In this document: one piece after another, positions 36,467 through 45,975 of the stretch | How positions within the stretch are numbered: position 1 is the stretch's first letter | How the letters are laid out: the number at the start of each line of letters is the position of its first letter | NCBI GenBank assembly: GCA_905221545.1 | Contig: CAJNDO010000003.1 | Span: forward strand, 62,001 to 126,000 | Direction: 5' to 3' | Length of the DNA: 64,000 nucleotides | DNA from: a bacterium | Lineage (GTDB): Bacteria; Bacillota; Bacilli; Lactobacillales; Streptococcaceae | Program-made: the position numbers and the translations under genes | Notes under the pieces: generated by a model | Told to the model about the DNA's origin: nothing | The model's input: only the letters and a program-made list of their open reading frames with translations | The model's database searches: none

Positions 36467-37699
36467 ATGAACAATAAAGCTAAAAAGTTCACACTTGCAA
36501 CGATTTCAGCTCTGTCACTTCTTGCGGCTGGAACTATTACATCACAATCAGTCTCGGCTAATGATAGATTGGTCTCCACTCAAGAAGTCAATGGTCAATC
36601 CTACCATATCTTAAACTCTGAGGTCACTAGTACTTCTGCTGGTACTACTCTAGTTGGGATTGAAGGGACTTTCTTAACGCCAGATAAACAAGCTATTTTA
36701 GACCGTATAAATGCTATCAGAAAAGAGGCAGCAGATGAAGGTCTAGTTACTAGCTATGTTCCCATCAAATGGTCAACTACATTAGAGAAAACAGCCTTTT
36801 CTCGTGCAGCAGAAGCTTCTGTAACTATGAATCATAAACGTTTATCTAATAAAGATATTTGGAGTGCCTGGCCTTCAGGAAATTTTTCACTAGCCGAAAA
36901 CTTAGCTTGGAACTATGACGGATTTATGACGGCTATTGATCAATGGTATGAGGAAAAAGCAGATTACGTCAAATCTCTTAGTGGAGCAAGTGTCTCTGGT
37001 AAAACTGGACACTATAAATCCTTAATTAATCCAAAACTGACCTATATGGGGCTTGCAGCCTTTGATAATCCTGTCACTCAAAATGGATGGATTACCATTG
37101 CACAAAGTTTCGGAACAGCATCTGGTGGCTCTGAAGAATTAGCCGGTGGTTATGGAAAAGCTATTCAATACACAGAAGCCGACTCTTCTCAGCTTCAAAC
37201 ATTTGCGACTAAGGCGAATCTTTTTGACAAAGACTTGAAGGCTATCGGAACTCATAAAAACATAAATGAAGCTACAAGAGACGAAGGAGATAATTCCCAT
37301 GATTTCTTTAACCAAATGCAAGAAGTCGGTAAAAATATAGGTTTTTGGCGTCAATCTGGCTCTCGCTGGTGGTATAAACATGCTGACGGTTCATATACAA
37401 CCAACAGTTGGGAACAAATCAATGGTGTTTGGTATCGTTTTGATAACTCTGGTTGGATGCAAACAGGCTGGTTGAAAGATGGTAGTTCTTGGTACTATCT
37501 TGATAGTTCTGGTGCAATGAAGACTGGCTGGCTAAAAGATAGCGGTAACTGGTACTACCTTCAAGACTCAGGCGCTATGAAAACTGGTTGGATGAAAGTA
37601 TCTGGTAAATGGTATTATGCATACAGCTCAGGCGCGCTCGCGATTAATACAACTACTCCTGATGGCTATCGTGTCAATGCCAACGGTGAGTGGATATAA
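36467..37699 (+). CDS. Choline-binding CAP-domain surface protein
   Basis: 410-residue secreted protein: signal peptide 1-31 (cut after SVSA), a CAP/SCP-type domain about 76-235 (ILDRINAIRKEAADEG, SLAENLAWNYDGFMTAIDQW, HYKSLINPKLTYMGLAAF), a linker, then C-terminal choline-binding repeats about 297-400 (SRWWYKHADGSY, WYRFDNSGWMQTGWLKDG and relatives). The CAP fold has the conserved His (MNHKRLS) and Glu (LAENLAW) of the CRISP cleft, but enzyme activity in bacterial CAP proteins is mostly unproven. Divergent from the amidase, forming a pair of choline-dependent wall proteins. Confidence 0.9.
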   Translation: MNNKAKKFTLATISALSLLAAGTITSQSVSANDRLVSTQEVNGQSYHILNSEVTSTSAGTTLVGIEGTFLTPDKQAILDRINAIRKEAADEGLVTSYVPIKWSTTLEKTAFSRAAEASVTMNHKRLSNKDIWSAWPSGNFSLAENLAWNYDGFMTAIDQWYEEKADYVKSLSGASVSGKTGHYKSLINPKLTYMGLAAFDNPVTQNGWITIAQSFGTASGGSEELAGGYGKAIQYTEADSSQLQTFATKANLFDKDLKAIGTHKNINEATRDEGDNSHDFFNQMQEVGKNIGFWRQSGSRWWYKHADGSYTTNSWEQINGVWYRFDNSGWMQTGWLKDGSSWYYLDSSGAMKTGWLKDSGNWYYLQDSGAMKTGWMKVSGKWYYAYSSGALAINTTTPDGYRVNANGEWI

Positions 37700-37716
37700 T
37701 GAACTAAAACAAAAAT

Positions 37717-37766
37717 AAACAAAGGACAATCATTATTTAATTTTAAAGATGATATCCTTTGTTTTT
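37717..37766 (+). terminator. Terminator of the CAP-domain gene
   Basis: ACAAAGGA and ATCA pair with TGAT and TCCTTTGT, with T6 beyond. Eighteen bases after the stop codon. Confidence 0.75.
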
Positions 37767-37891
37767 TATATACTTTTATTGTCTGCTGCTAAGCACAATT
37801 CTTAGATTCACCCAGAAAAAAATTAGACTTTTAACCTCAAAATTGATAAAACAGGAAAGAAAATAATTGTAAAAGGAAACTGAAAATCACT

Positions 37892-37936
37892 ATGATAAAC
37901 ATGCAAAATATGATGCGTCAAGCACAAGAACTGTGA
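37892..37936 (+). pseudogene. Truncated duplicate of the ybaB 5' end
   Basis: Encodes [14 protein letters not shown] then TGA, against [14 protein letters not shown] at the start of intact ybaB (46533). Similarity continues about 20 bases upstream (AAAGGAA ... GAAAATCACT versus AAAGGAA ... GAAATCTT) and stops at the TGA. A fragment left by duplication or recombination that now flanks the adhesin gene. Confidence 0.85.
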
Positions 37937-38063
37937 CTAGGAGCACGTAAACTTATACTTGAATAAGCGACTCGTTTGTGAAAGGAAAGAATAGTCAAAG
38001 GATAGGCAGACTCAAATTTGGAGAAATAATCAATCAACTAACTTTTATTTTTTCAAACTTTTT

Positions 38064-38156
38064 CCTTTCTAGGGGAATGGACTCCCTGCTTTATTGAGTT
38101 ATTTGACTCCCTTGATGAAAATAGATTTTCATTGCAGATTTACTTTCTGTATTATA
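38064..38156 (-). repeat. Leader repeat, copy 2 (orphan promoter plus leader)
   Basis: 57 bp (38064-38120) matching the amidase leader at 51 positions, with the same TTAGTGTATAATA promoter box 31 bases beyond it (38150-38162). The ribosome site AGAAAGG is kept but no start codon or frame follows on the minus strand. The middle of the leader, including the 22-codon frame, is missing. Confidence 0.8.
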
Positions 38157-38177
38157 CACTAATATTAAATTTATTTT

Positions 38178-38375
38178 GGAGTGATAGAAAAGCTTCTCAT
38201 CAGCCAGTCTACTTGTTCTGGTATTAGAGCTTTGACATCCTTTTCTGTACTTGGTCAAATCCGTTTACCTTTCTCAAAACGTTTATAAAGTTGATTATCC
38301 CAGTAAAGAGCTTTAAAATAGTCTTTACGTACACCACAAACGAGATTGTGTAACCTATACAGGAACAATAGATTG
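38178..38375 (-). pseudogene. IS66-family TnpB (Orf2) remnant
   Basis: One minus-strand frame reads VCGVRKDYFKALYWD, then LYKRFEKGKRI, a TGA, and PSTEKDVKALIPEQVDWLMR. This is the IS66 Orf2 core (RKDRxKxLYWDxxGFxLxxKRxExGxxxWP): several residues between WD and KR are gone and the conserved Trp before Pro is a stop. No start, transposase or inverted repeats are seen, so it is a dead fragment. Confidence 0.72.
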
Positions 38376-38489
38376 CGGCATTAAAATATACTCCAATAAT
38401 TTTACTTTCACTATAGTATACAGTGAGTTCCCTAGTCTGGAGATTTCGTTATTGGACGGTTACAAATCAGCCGTACACTTCCTGAAATG

Positions 38490-38530
38490 CAAAAATCTCC
38501 TAGCAGGCTTTCCTGCTAGGAGATTTTCTT
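38490..38530 (-). terminator. Terminator of the adhesin gene
   Basis: A 16-bp perfect stem, AAAATCTCCTAGCAGG with CCTGCTAGGAGATTTT, loop of 4, T-run on both strands. Confidence 0.9.
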
Positions 38531-38598
38531 ATGAGAGGTACTTGCTTAAGCTTTGAAAATCGGATTTATCATCTGATAAGCATCAAACAATCTACCAA

Positions 38599-41500
38599 TT
38601 AAGCTTCTTCGTCTTCTTTACGACGACGGCCTGCAAGACCAAGACCAAGTAATGCACTTGCGGCAGCTGCTACCATAGCTACAGTAGAATCTGCTGTACC
38701 TGTATTTGGCAATTCTTTAGCTGCTTTACGCGCATTTGCTGCTGCTTCTTGGCTAGCATTTGCTGCTGCTTGAGTTGTAGCTGGAGCTACAGCTGGTATT
38801 TGAGCAGCTTGGTCGTTAGCTGGTGTTGCATGATCAGTTGCTGGAGCAACTTTCGCCATGAAGTCTTCGATACGTTTCACCATTGCATCCACTTCTGCTT
38901 GAGTTGCGTCTGCATTAGCAAATACTTTCTTAGCATCTGCTAATAAGTCATTCGCTTCTTTTGCAGTTTCTGCATCAAGCTTAGCTGATTCTTTAATGAT
39001 CAATTCATCTAATTGATGGATAGCGCCTTCTAACTTAGCTTTATTCACTTTTGCATCAGTGTTAGTAGCTCCGTTATTGCCAGAAGTTCCATCATTCCCA
39101 CCATTATATGAAGGTAGCACATCTTTATTTTTTTGTGGAGTAACTTCAACTGGAACATTTACAGTTGTTTCTTTTCCACCTGGTAGTCTTAATGTTACCT
39201 TAGCAAACTTTCTACCTAGTGTAGTTGTATCAGGTAAGTCAATATTCATCACTGTAACTGTTTCTGGTAAGTTCAGTTTTGAAATAATATCAGCTTGACT
39301 AATTGCTTTTCCAAGTTCAACTGTTACTACTCCAGTAACAGATGCTTGTAAAGCAGCTTTAATATCTAATGCTGGTCTATCAAATACTAACGCATCTTGG
39401 TCAATTTGATACAAGAATGGTCTTAGAGCTTTTTCGATTGCTTCAATACTTGTTGCTTTATCAATTGCATCCTTCGCTGCTTTTGCTTCTTCACGTGCCA
39501 ATGCTTTCGCCTTAGCTTTTTCTTCAGGAGTTAAATCTGTTCTTGCATCAATTTCTTTTTCTTTATCGGCTAATCTTTCTTCAATAGATTTCTTAGCCTC
39601 TTCTTTTGCACCTAATGGGTTTACTTTTGCAATTTTATCTAACCCATTGTCTAAAACTTTTTTGATGTCATCTGAAGTTGTTGCTTTATCAATTGCATTT
39701 TTCGCTGCTTCTGCTTCTTCTCTTGCCGCTTTTTTAGCTGCTTCTTTTTCTTCTGGCAATAAGTCTGTTCTTGCATCGATTGCTTTTTCTTTTGCTGCTA
39801 AGGCTTCATCTATTGCTTTCTTAGCTGCTTCTTTACCGCCGATTGGATTTATTTTTTTGATATCATCTTTACCAGTTTCAGTTTTTGCTGACGCATCATT
39901 ATGAGTTTTAGCATTTTCGATTGCTTCGATTGCTTTCTTAGCTGCTTCTGCAACTTTTGCTTTTGCCTCTGCTTTCTCATCATCAGTCAAATCAGTTCTT
40001 GCATCAATTGCTTTTTCTTTCGCTGCTTTTGCTGCTTCGATTTCCGCTTTCTCTGCTTCTTTTTCTATTGCTAATTTTCCTGATTCTTTAGCTGTTGCAA
40101 CCTCTTCTGTTGTTGTTGCTTTGTCAATTGCATCAATTGCTTTCTTAGCTTCTTCTGCAATTTTCGCTTTAGCTTCTGCTTTTTGAGCATCTGTTAAATC
40201 TGGATTTGAATCAATTGCTTTTTCTTTCGCTGCTTTTGTTGCTTCGATTTCTGCTTTTGCTTTATCTTTTCCTACTGGATTTACTTCTGATACAGCTTTT
40301 GTTCCTTCAGTTTGCTTCGTATCTACTGTGGCTTGATCTGTTGCTTCATTAATTGCATTCACTGCATCAATTGCTGCTTTCGCAACTTCTGCTTTTGCTT
40401 TAGCTTTTTCTTTTTCTGATAATTTATCATCACGATCAATTTCAGCAAGTTTATCTTCTGTTGCTTTTTGAATCGCATCTAATGCTTTTTCTTTGCCAAC
40501 TGGAGTTACAGCTTCTACTACTTTTGTTCCTTGAGTTTGTTTTGCATCTACTGCGGCTTGATCTGTTGCTGCATTAATTGCTTTCTTAGCTTCATCTGCT
40601 GCTTTCTTAGCTGCTTCTTTTGCTGATTTTTTCTCAGCATCTGAAAGTTTATCGTTAGCATCAATTTCTTTTTCTTTTGCTGCTAATGCTTTATCGATTG
40701 CTGCTAATGCTTTTTCTTTCCCTACTGGATTCACTGTTGCTACTGCTGTTGTTCCAGCATTTTTTGCATTATCTACTGCTGTTTGATCTGCTGCTGCAAT
40801 GATTGCGTTCACTGCATCAATAGCGGCTTTAGCAACTTCTGCCTTAGCTTTGTCTTTTTCTTTATCTGATAATTTTTCATTCTTATCAATTTCTGCAAGT
40901 TTATCTTCTGTTGCTTTTTGAATTGCATCTAATGCTTTTTCTTTTCCTACCGGATTCACTGCTGATACTGCTGTAGTTCCTGTTGTCTTCGCTCCATCTA
41001 CTGCTGCTTGATCTGTTGCTGCATCAATTGCTTTCTTAGCTGTATCCGCCACTTTCTGTACTTCTTCTTTAGCGGCTTGTTTTTCATCGTTAGAAAGTTT
41101 ATCGTTGGCATCGATTACTTTTTCTTTTGCCGCTTTTGCTGCTTCGATTGCTACTTTGGCTGCTTCTTTTTCGATTGCAAATTTACCTACATTTTTTGCT
41201 GCTGTAACATCATCTTCTGTTGTAGCCTTGTCAATCGCTGCAATTGCTTTATTCGCTTCTTCTGCGACTTTTGCTTTGGCTACTTCTTTTTGTTCAGGAG
41301 TTAAATCATTATTAGCTACAATAGCATCTGCTGCATTTTTAGCTGCATCTTCAACTTCTTTCTTAGCTGCTGATTTATCGATATCTTTGAGAAGTTTTGC
41401 TGCATCTGCTAGTTTAGATTTCAACTTATTGATCTTAGCTTGAACTTTATAAGCTTCTAACTCACCAGCATTATCTCCTTTATCTACTAAATCTTTAGCT

Positions 41501-44500
41501 GCTTTTTTCGCTGCTTCTAACTCATCGCTTAGTTTTGTAACTTCATCATTATAAGCTTTGATACTATCTTTAGTTTTACCAGTTGTATCTGCTAATTTAA
41601 GATTTTCTTCAGCATTTGCTAAATCATCTTTTTGATCTTGAGTTATTTTGTCTACTAACGCTGCTTTTGCTGCTTCTAATGCTGCTTTCTTAACTTTAAT
41701 TTCAGCTAATGCATTTGCTACTGCTGTTGCTGTTACGTTTTCGTCGTTGATTACTGTTTCGGCTGCTGTTACTGCTGCTTCGGCTGCTGTTTGCGCTTCG
41801 TTATACGCATCTACTGTAGCTTTTGTTTTGCCTTCTGTTGATACTACTTCTTTTGCTTTTGTATCTAAGTCTGCTTTCGCTGTTGACAACTCTGTTGTAT
41901 CTGCTTTAGCGACTAATTTCGCTTTAGCTGCTTCTAGTTTAGCTTTTAATGCTTCAATTTTTGATTGTACTAGGGCTGCTTCTGCTTGCGTTTTGTTTTC
42001 TGGATCCGCTAAGATTGCGGCTGCTTCTCTCTTAGCTTCTTCGATGTCTGCAGTAAGTTTTCCAGTTTCTGCTTTATAAGCATCTGCTGTTTCTTTTGTT
42101 TTGCCTGCTAAGTCCGCATCACCTAATACTGCTAAGTCTGCATCTGCTTGTCCTAACGCTGTTTTTTGTTCTGGCGTTACTTTAGCTACTAACGCTGCTT
42201 TGGCTGCTTCTAAGGCTGCTTTCTTAGCGTTTACGTTCGCTAGGGCTTCGGCTACTGCTTTGGCTGTTACGTTTTCGTCGTTAATTACTGCTTCGGCTGC
42301 TGTTACTGCTGCTTCGGCTGCTTTTTTCGCTTCGTTATACGCATCTACTGTAGCTTTTGTTTTGCCTTCTGTTGGAACGACTTCTTTTGCTTTTGTATCT
42401 AACTCTGCTTTCACTGTTGCCAACTCTGTTGTATCTGCTTTAGCGACTAATTTTGCTTTTGCTGCTTCTAGTTTAGCTTTTAATGCTTCAATTTTTGATT
42501 GTACTAGAGCTGCTTCTGCTTGCGTTTTGTTTTCTGGATCCGCTAAGATTGCGGCTGCTTCTCTCTTAGCCGCTTCGATGTCTGCAGTAAGTTTTCCAGC
42601 TTCTGCTTTATAAGCATCTGCTGTTGCTTTTGTTTTGTCTGCTAAGTCCGCATCACCTAATACTGCTAAGTCTGTTTCTGCATTTCCTAACGCTGTTTTT
42701 TGTTCTGGCGTTACTTTGTCTACTAACGCTGCTTTTGCTGCTTCTAATGCTGCTTTCTTAGCGTTTACGTTCGCTAATGCTTCTGCTACGGCTGTTGCTG
42801 TAACGTTTTCGTCGTTAATTACTGCTTCTGCATCCGTTACTGCTTTTGCTGCTGCTGCTTTTGCTTCGTTATAGGCATCTGCTGTCGCTTTTGTCTTGCC
42901 TTCTGTTGATACTACTTCTTTTGCTTTTGTATCTAAGTCTGCTTTCGCTGTTACCAACTCTGTTGTATCTGCTTTAGCGACTAATTTTGCTTTGGCTGCT
43001 TCTAGTTTAGCTTTTAAGGCTTCAATTTTCGCTTGTACTAGGGCTGCTTCTGCTTGCGTTTTGTTTTCTGGATCCGCTAAGATTGCGGCTGCTTCTCTCT
43101 TAGCTTCTTCGATGTCTGCAGTAAGTTTTCCAGTTTCTGCTTTATAAGCATCTGCTGTTGCTTTTGTTTTGCCTGCTAAGTCCGCATCACCTAATACTGC
43201 TAAGTCTGCATCTGCTTGTCCTAACGCTGTTTTTTGTTCTGGCGTTACTTTGTCTACTAACGCTGCTTTTGCTGCTTCTAATGCTGCTTTCTTAACTTTA
43301 ATTTCAGCTAATGCATTTGCTACGTCTTCAGTTGTTGAATTTATATCACTAATCACTGCTTCGGCTGCTGTTACTGCTGCTTCGGCTGCTGCTTTAGCTG
43401 CATTATACTTATCTGCTGTTGCTTGTGTTTTCCCTGCAGTAACATTTGTTTCTTGAGTTAATGTTTTTAAGTCATTCTTAGCTTTTTCTAATTCAGTTGT
43501 ATTTCCTTTTTCTTTCAATAAGGCTGCTGCTTTATCTAATTCAGCTTTGATTTTATCAACTTCAATTTGAGCATCAGTAGCTTCTACTTTACCAGCATTT
43601 TCTGCTTTATCTAATACGGCTTTAGCCTGAGCTTTTGCAGCTGTTAATGCTGCTTCCAATTCTTTATATTTAGCATTGTACTGTGTAATACTATTCGGCG
43701 TCTTGTTTGTCTTATCTGCTTCTGTTAGTGCATTCGAATCATTTTGTAGTTTTGTTTTTTGAGCTTCTGTTGCAGCAACTACTAATTCAGCTCTTGCTGC
43801 TTTTAACTCTGCTAATTTTTCATTTAATTTACTTACAGCGGCTGCCACTACATCTGGATCTGGATTTTCTTGATTTAATATAGTTTGTGCCTCTGATTGA
43901 GCACTGATTGCTTCAGTTTTTGCAGAATCATAAGGTGTTATAGAATTTGGTGTCTTACCGATTCTTGGGTCTGGATCTTCATTTATTAATCCTAATAAAT
44001 TATTATTTGAAGTATTTAATTTTGTTTTATCAGTTCGTAACGCTTGTTGATCCGCCAACACAGCTGTTACGATATCTTTATAATCTTGAGTTTTCTTTAA
44101 ATCTCCAGCCAATAAATTCTTAACATTTTCTAATTGTGCTTTATAGGCATTGATAGTTGCTTCAGTTTTTCCTTTAGTATCTCTTTCTTCTGTTTCTTTT
44201 AACTTATCGTAAACTCTTTGTAAGAGTGTTTTAGCAATTCTATTCGTATCCTGTGTAATAGTAAATCCAAGACCTGATACAGGTAGTGCATATTGTGCCC
44301 ATGTAGTTTGATATCCCATTCCTAATCTTGAATTATCAGAAGCACTAATTCGTACAGTATACTCTATAGCACCTTTAGGTAAATCAATATTTTTACTAGT
44401 AAAACTACCTGTTTTGTTCACTTGACGATTTTTGTATCCCGCTAGCTGTTGGTTAAGAGTATCGGTTGTCGGGTTTGTTGAGGTTTTGACTTCAAATTTA

Positions 44501-45975
44501 ACACTATCATTTGCATCAACTGGTACTATTTGCTTAGTTGCATCATTTTTAGAATCAGTAGGAAGAAAACTTTCATTATATATAGATTGCGTATGCCCAT
44601 CTTCAAATTTTGCAATTACCTCAACTTTATATCCAGCTTTGACACCGTCAATATCTCCTGTAAATCCTGTTTTAAAAGAAATATTTACCCCTGTTCCTGT
44701 TGATGAAGAATAAGCTTTATAAGTTTTTTCTATTCCATTAAAGCCTTTTATCCCTCTAGATATTTTAGGACCTTCACCTACTCCTCCATTTGCATCTACG
44801 TCTTTAAATGGTTGTCCATCAAAGGTGTCTTCACTTTTTGTTGCATATGTTCTAACTTTAGAAAGAAATAAAGCATATTCATTAGAACGATCAAACGCAT
44901 TTTCCTCGACGTGAACTACATATCTTCTTGCAGCATCTACACCGGATCTAGTAACATTCACTGTCTCAATAGGGTATACTCCCGCTTCAGTTTTTCGTGC
45001 AATAGCAAATTTCCCTTTTTTTCCATCTGCAGTTATTGCTGACCAACCACCAAATTCATCGATTTCTTTTATTTCACCAGCCTGTACATTTTTAAGGCGT
45101 CCTACTTCATCAATAGACGCTAATTTAGTTTCATTGCTTACAGAAGAGTCCAATTTCTTTAAATTATCAGCTAATTCAGCAACACTCGCACTATCTCCTG
45201 GCAATGTATACGTTTGGTTCGCAGATGGATCTGTATCCGTAGTAGACGAATCCGTACGGAATGGATTACTTCTATCCAATGCTCTTCCATGACGTTCATC
45301 TCTAGAACCTGAGTTGGCAATCGAGTTAGATTCTGATGCTTTTTCAGTATTAGTTGCTTTTTTACCTACAGTAGCTTTCCCATTTGTCGTATCTACTTCT
45401 GGTGCTTCTTTTTTCTCTGCTGGTTTTGTTTTCAGTTGAGTTGTTGCTGTAACTAATTTGCTGTGTGCTTGTGTTAATTCACTTTCTGTTGTCGCATTAC
45501 TTAAAACTGATCTTGCTTCTTCTAAAGCTGCTTTTAATTTGTTCACGCTATCTTCTGTTTTAGAAGCATATTTCCCGTTAGTAAATTTCCCATCAATTTC
45601 TTCTATTAGTTTTGATAAAGCTAACTTTCTTTCATTTGAATCTGAAATAGTTGAAACAACCGGCACTGACTCTTGAGTTTCTTTTGAGCTTCCTACCACA
45701 TCTCCTTCTGGTTTATTCTCAACATTTGCAGCAGAAACTGAAGTATTAGCTTCTGTAGTAGACACTCCAGTAGTAGATGAGTTGCTCGGTATAAGAGGAT
45801 CAGGAGTTTGTTTATTCTCATTCACACTCACTACATCTTGACTTTGTTCAGCTGCTTGTACATCTTCAACTGAACTAACTGCAAAAAAGACTGACCCTAA
45901 TAAGACAGATGCAGCACCAATTGAAAATTTGCGAATAGAGAAACGCTGGCGCTCATTAAATTTAAATTGTTTCAT
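38599..45975 (-). CDS. Giant YSIRK/LPXTG surface adhesin with FIVAR-like and DUF1542 repeats
   Basis: 2458-residue cell-wall-anchored protein. Order: YSIRK-type signal at 10-31 (FSIRKFSIGAASVLLGSVFF), Ser/Thr-rich region, FIVAR-like module about 112-165, a non-repetitive putative adhesion domain about 235-590, several FIVAR-like modules to about 830, a tandem array of 178-residue units about 830-1445, nine DUF1542-like repeats of 70-76 residues about 1535-2195, a Rib-like beta domain about 2200-2290, another helical module, then LPNTG, membrane helix and RRRKEDEEA. Sortase A should anchor it. Family relatives bind host matrix; the ligand here is unknown. Repeats suggest size variation between strains. 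Promoter at 46124-46153. Confidence 0.92.
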   Translation of the reverse strand: MKQFKFNERQRFSIRKFSIGAASVLLGSVFFAVSSVEDVQAAEQSQDVVSVNENKQTPDPLIPSNSSTTGVSTTEANTSVSAANVENKPEGDVVGSSKETQESVPVVSTISDSNERKLALSKLIEEIDGKFTNGKYASKTEDSVNKLKAALEEARSVLSNATTESELTQAHSKLVTATTQLKTKPAEKKEAPEVDTTNGKATVGKKATNTEKASESNSIANSGSRDERHGRALDRSNPFRTDSSTTDTDPSANQTYTLPGDSASVAELADNLKKLDSSVSNETKLASIDEVGRLKNVQAGEIKEIDEFGGWSAITADGKKGKFAIARKTEAGVYPIETVNVTRSGVDAARRYVVHVEENAFDRSNEYALFLSKVRTYATKSEDTFDGQPFKDVDANGGVGEGPKISRGIKGFNGIEKTYKAYSSSTGTGVNISFKTGFTGDIDGVKAGYKVEVIAKFEDGHTQSIYNESFLPTDSKNDATKQIVPVDANDSVKFEVKTSTNPTTDTLNQQLAGYKNRQVNKTGSFTSKNIDLPKGAIEYTVRISASDNSRLGMGYQTTWAQYALPVSGLGFTITQDTNRIAKTLLQRVYDKLKETEERDTKGKTEATINAYKAQLENVKNLLAGDLKKTQDYKDIVTAVLADQQALRTDKTKLNTSNNNLLGLINEDPDPRIGKTPNSITPYDSAKTEAISAQSEAQTILNQENPDPDVVAAAVSKLNEKLAELKAARAELVVAATEAQKTKLQNDSNALTEADKTNKTPNSITQYNAKYKELEAALTAAKAQAKAVLDKAENAGKVEATDAQIEVDKIKAELDKAAALLKEKGNTTELEKAKNDLKTLTQETNVTAGKTQATADKYNAAKAAAEAAVTAAEAVISDINSTTEDVANALAEIKVKKAALEAAKAALVDKVTPEQKTALGQADADLAVLGDADLAGKTKATADAYKAETGKLTADIEEAKREAAAILADPENKTQAEAALVQAKIEALKAKLEAAKAKLVAKADTTELVTAKADLDTKAKEVVSTEGKTKATADAYNEAKAAAAKAVTDAEAVINDENVTATAVAEALANVNAKKAALEAAKAALVDKVTPEQKTALGNAETDLAVLGDADLADKTKATADAYKAEAGKLTADIEAAKREAAAILADPENKTQAEAALVQSKIEALKAKLEAAKAKLVAKADTTELATVKAELDTKAKEVVPTEGKTKATVDAYNEAKKAAEAAVTAAEAVINDENVTAKAVAEALANVNAKKAALEAAKAALVAKVTPEQKTALGQADADLAVLGDADLAGKTKETADAYKAETGKLTADIEEAKREAAAILADPENKTQAEAALVQSKIEALKAKLEAAKAKLVAKADTTELSTAKADLDTKAKEVVSTEGKTKATVDAYNEAQTAAEAAVTAAETVINDENVTATAVANALAEIKVKKAALEAAKAALVDKITQDQKDDLANAEENLKLADTTGKTKDSIKAYNDEVTKLSDELEAAKKAAKDLVDKGDNAGELEAYKVQAKINKLKSKLADAAKLLKDIDKSAAKKEVEDAAKNAADAIVANNDLTPEQKEVAKAKVAEEANKAIAAIDKATTEDDVTAAKNVGKFAIEKEAAKVAIEAAKAAKEKVIDANDKLSNDEKQAAKEEVQKVADTAKKAIDAATDQAAVDGAKTTGTTAVSAVNPVGKEKALDAIQKATEDKLAEIDKNEKLSDKEKDKAKAEVAKAAIDAVNAIIAAADQTAVDNAKNAGTTAVATVNPVGKEKALAAIDKALAAKEKEIDANDKLSDAEKKSAKEAAKKAADEAKKAINAATDQAAVDAKQTQGTKVVEAVTPVGKEKALDAIQKATEDKLAEIDRDDKLSEKEKAKAKAEVAKAAIDAVNAINEATDQATVDTKQTEGTKAVSEVNPVGKDKAKAEIEATKAAKEKAIDSNPDLTDAQKAEAKAKIAEEAKKAIDAIDKATTTEEVATAKESGKLAIEKEAEKAEIEAAKAAKEKAIDARTDLTDDEKAEAKAKVAEAAKKAIEAIENAKTHNDASAKTETGKDDIKKINPIGGKEAAKKAIDEALAAKEKAIDARTDLLPEEKEAAKKAAREEAEAAKNAIDKATTSDDIKKVLDNGLDKIAKVNPLGAKEEAKKSIEERLADKEKEIDARTDLTPEEKAKAKALAREEAKAAKDAIDKATSIEAIEKALRPFLYQIDQDALVFDRPALDIKAALQASVTGVVTVELGKAISQADIISKLNLPETVTVMNIDLPDTTTLGRKFAKVTLRLPGGKETTVNVPVEVTPQKNKDVLPSYNGGNDGTSGNNGATNTDAKVNKAKLEGAIHQLDELIIKESAKLDAETAKEANDLLADAKKVFANADATQAEVDAMVKRIEDFMAKVAPATDHATPANDQAAQIPAVAPATTQAAANASQEAAANARKAAKELPNTGTADSTVAMVAAAASALLGLGLAGRRRKEDEEA
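41640..43460 (-). repeat. Tandem 534-bp repeats within the adhesin gene
   Basis: The landmark ACCTAATACT on the plus strand recurs at 42121, 42655 and 43189, exactly 534 bp apart, and surrounding sequence is nearly the same. This is 178 codons, keeping frame, with three close copies and degenerate edges. Each unit has two helical FIVAR-like halves (KVTPEQKTALG and KADTTEL types). Confidence 0.9.

Larger units (their letters stand above)
37937..38598. other. Scarred intergenic region before the adhesin
   Basis: About 660 bp without an intact gene. It holds the orphan leader repeat (38064-38120) with its promoter box (38151-38156), an IS66-type TnpB remnant (38178-38375) and the adhesin terminator (38492-38527). 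The rest, including 37937-38060, shows nothing I can name. Confidence 0.7.

Noticed and set aside
42101..42613. Long plus-strand frames opposite the adhesin (also 41105-41443, 41648-42079, 43169-43456), rich in Ala and Ser
   Set aside because: They are antisense mirrors of the Ala/Lys-rich repeats, recur with the same period, and have no ribosome sites.
38599..45975. CRISPR-like repeated structure
   Set aside because: Repeats are long, in frame and coding; there are no short direct repeats with unique spacers anywhere in the window.
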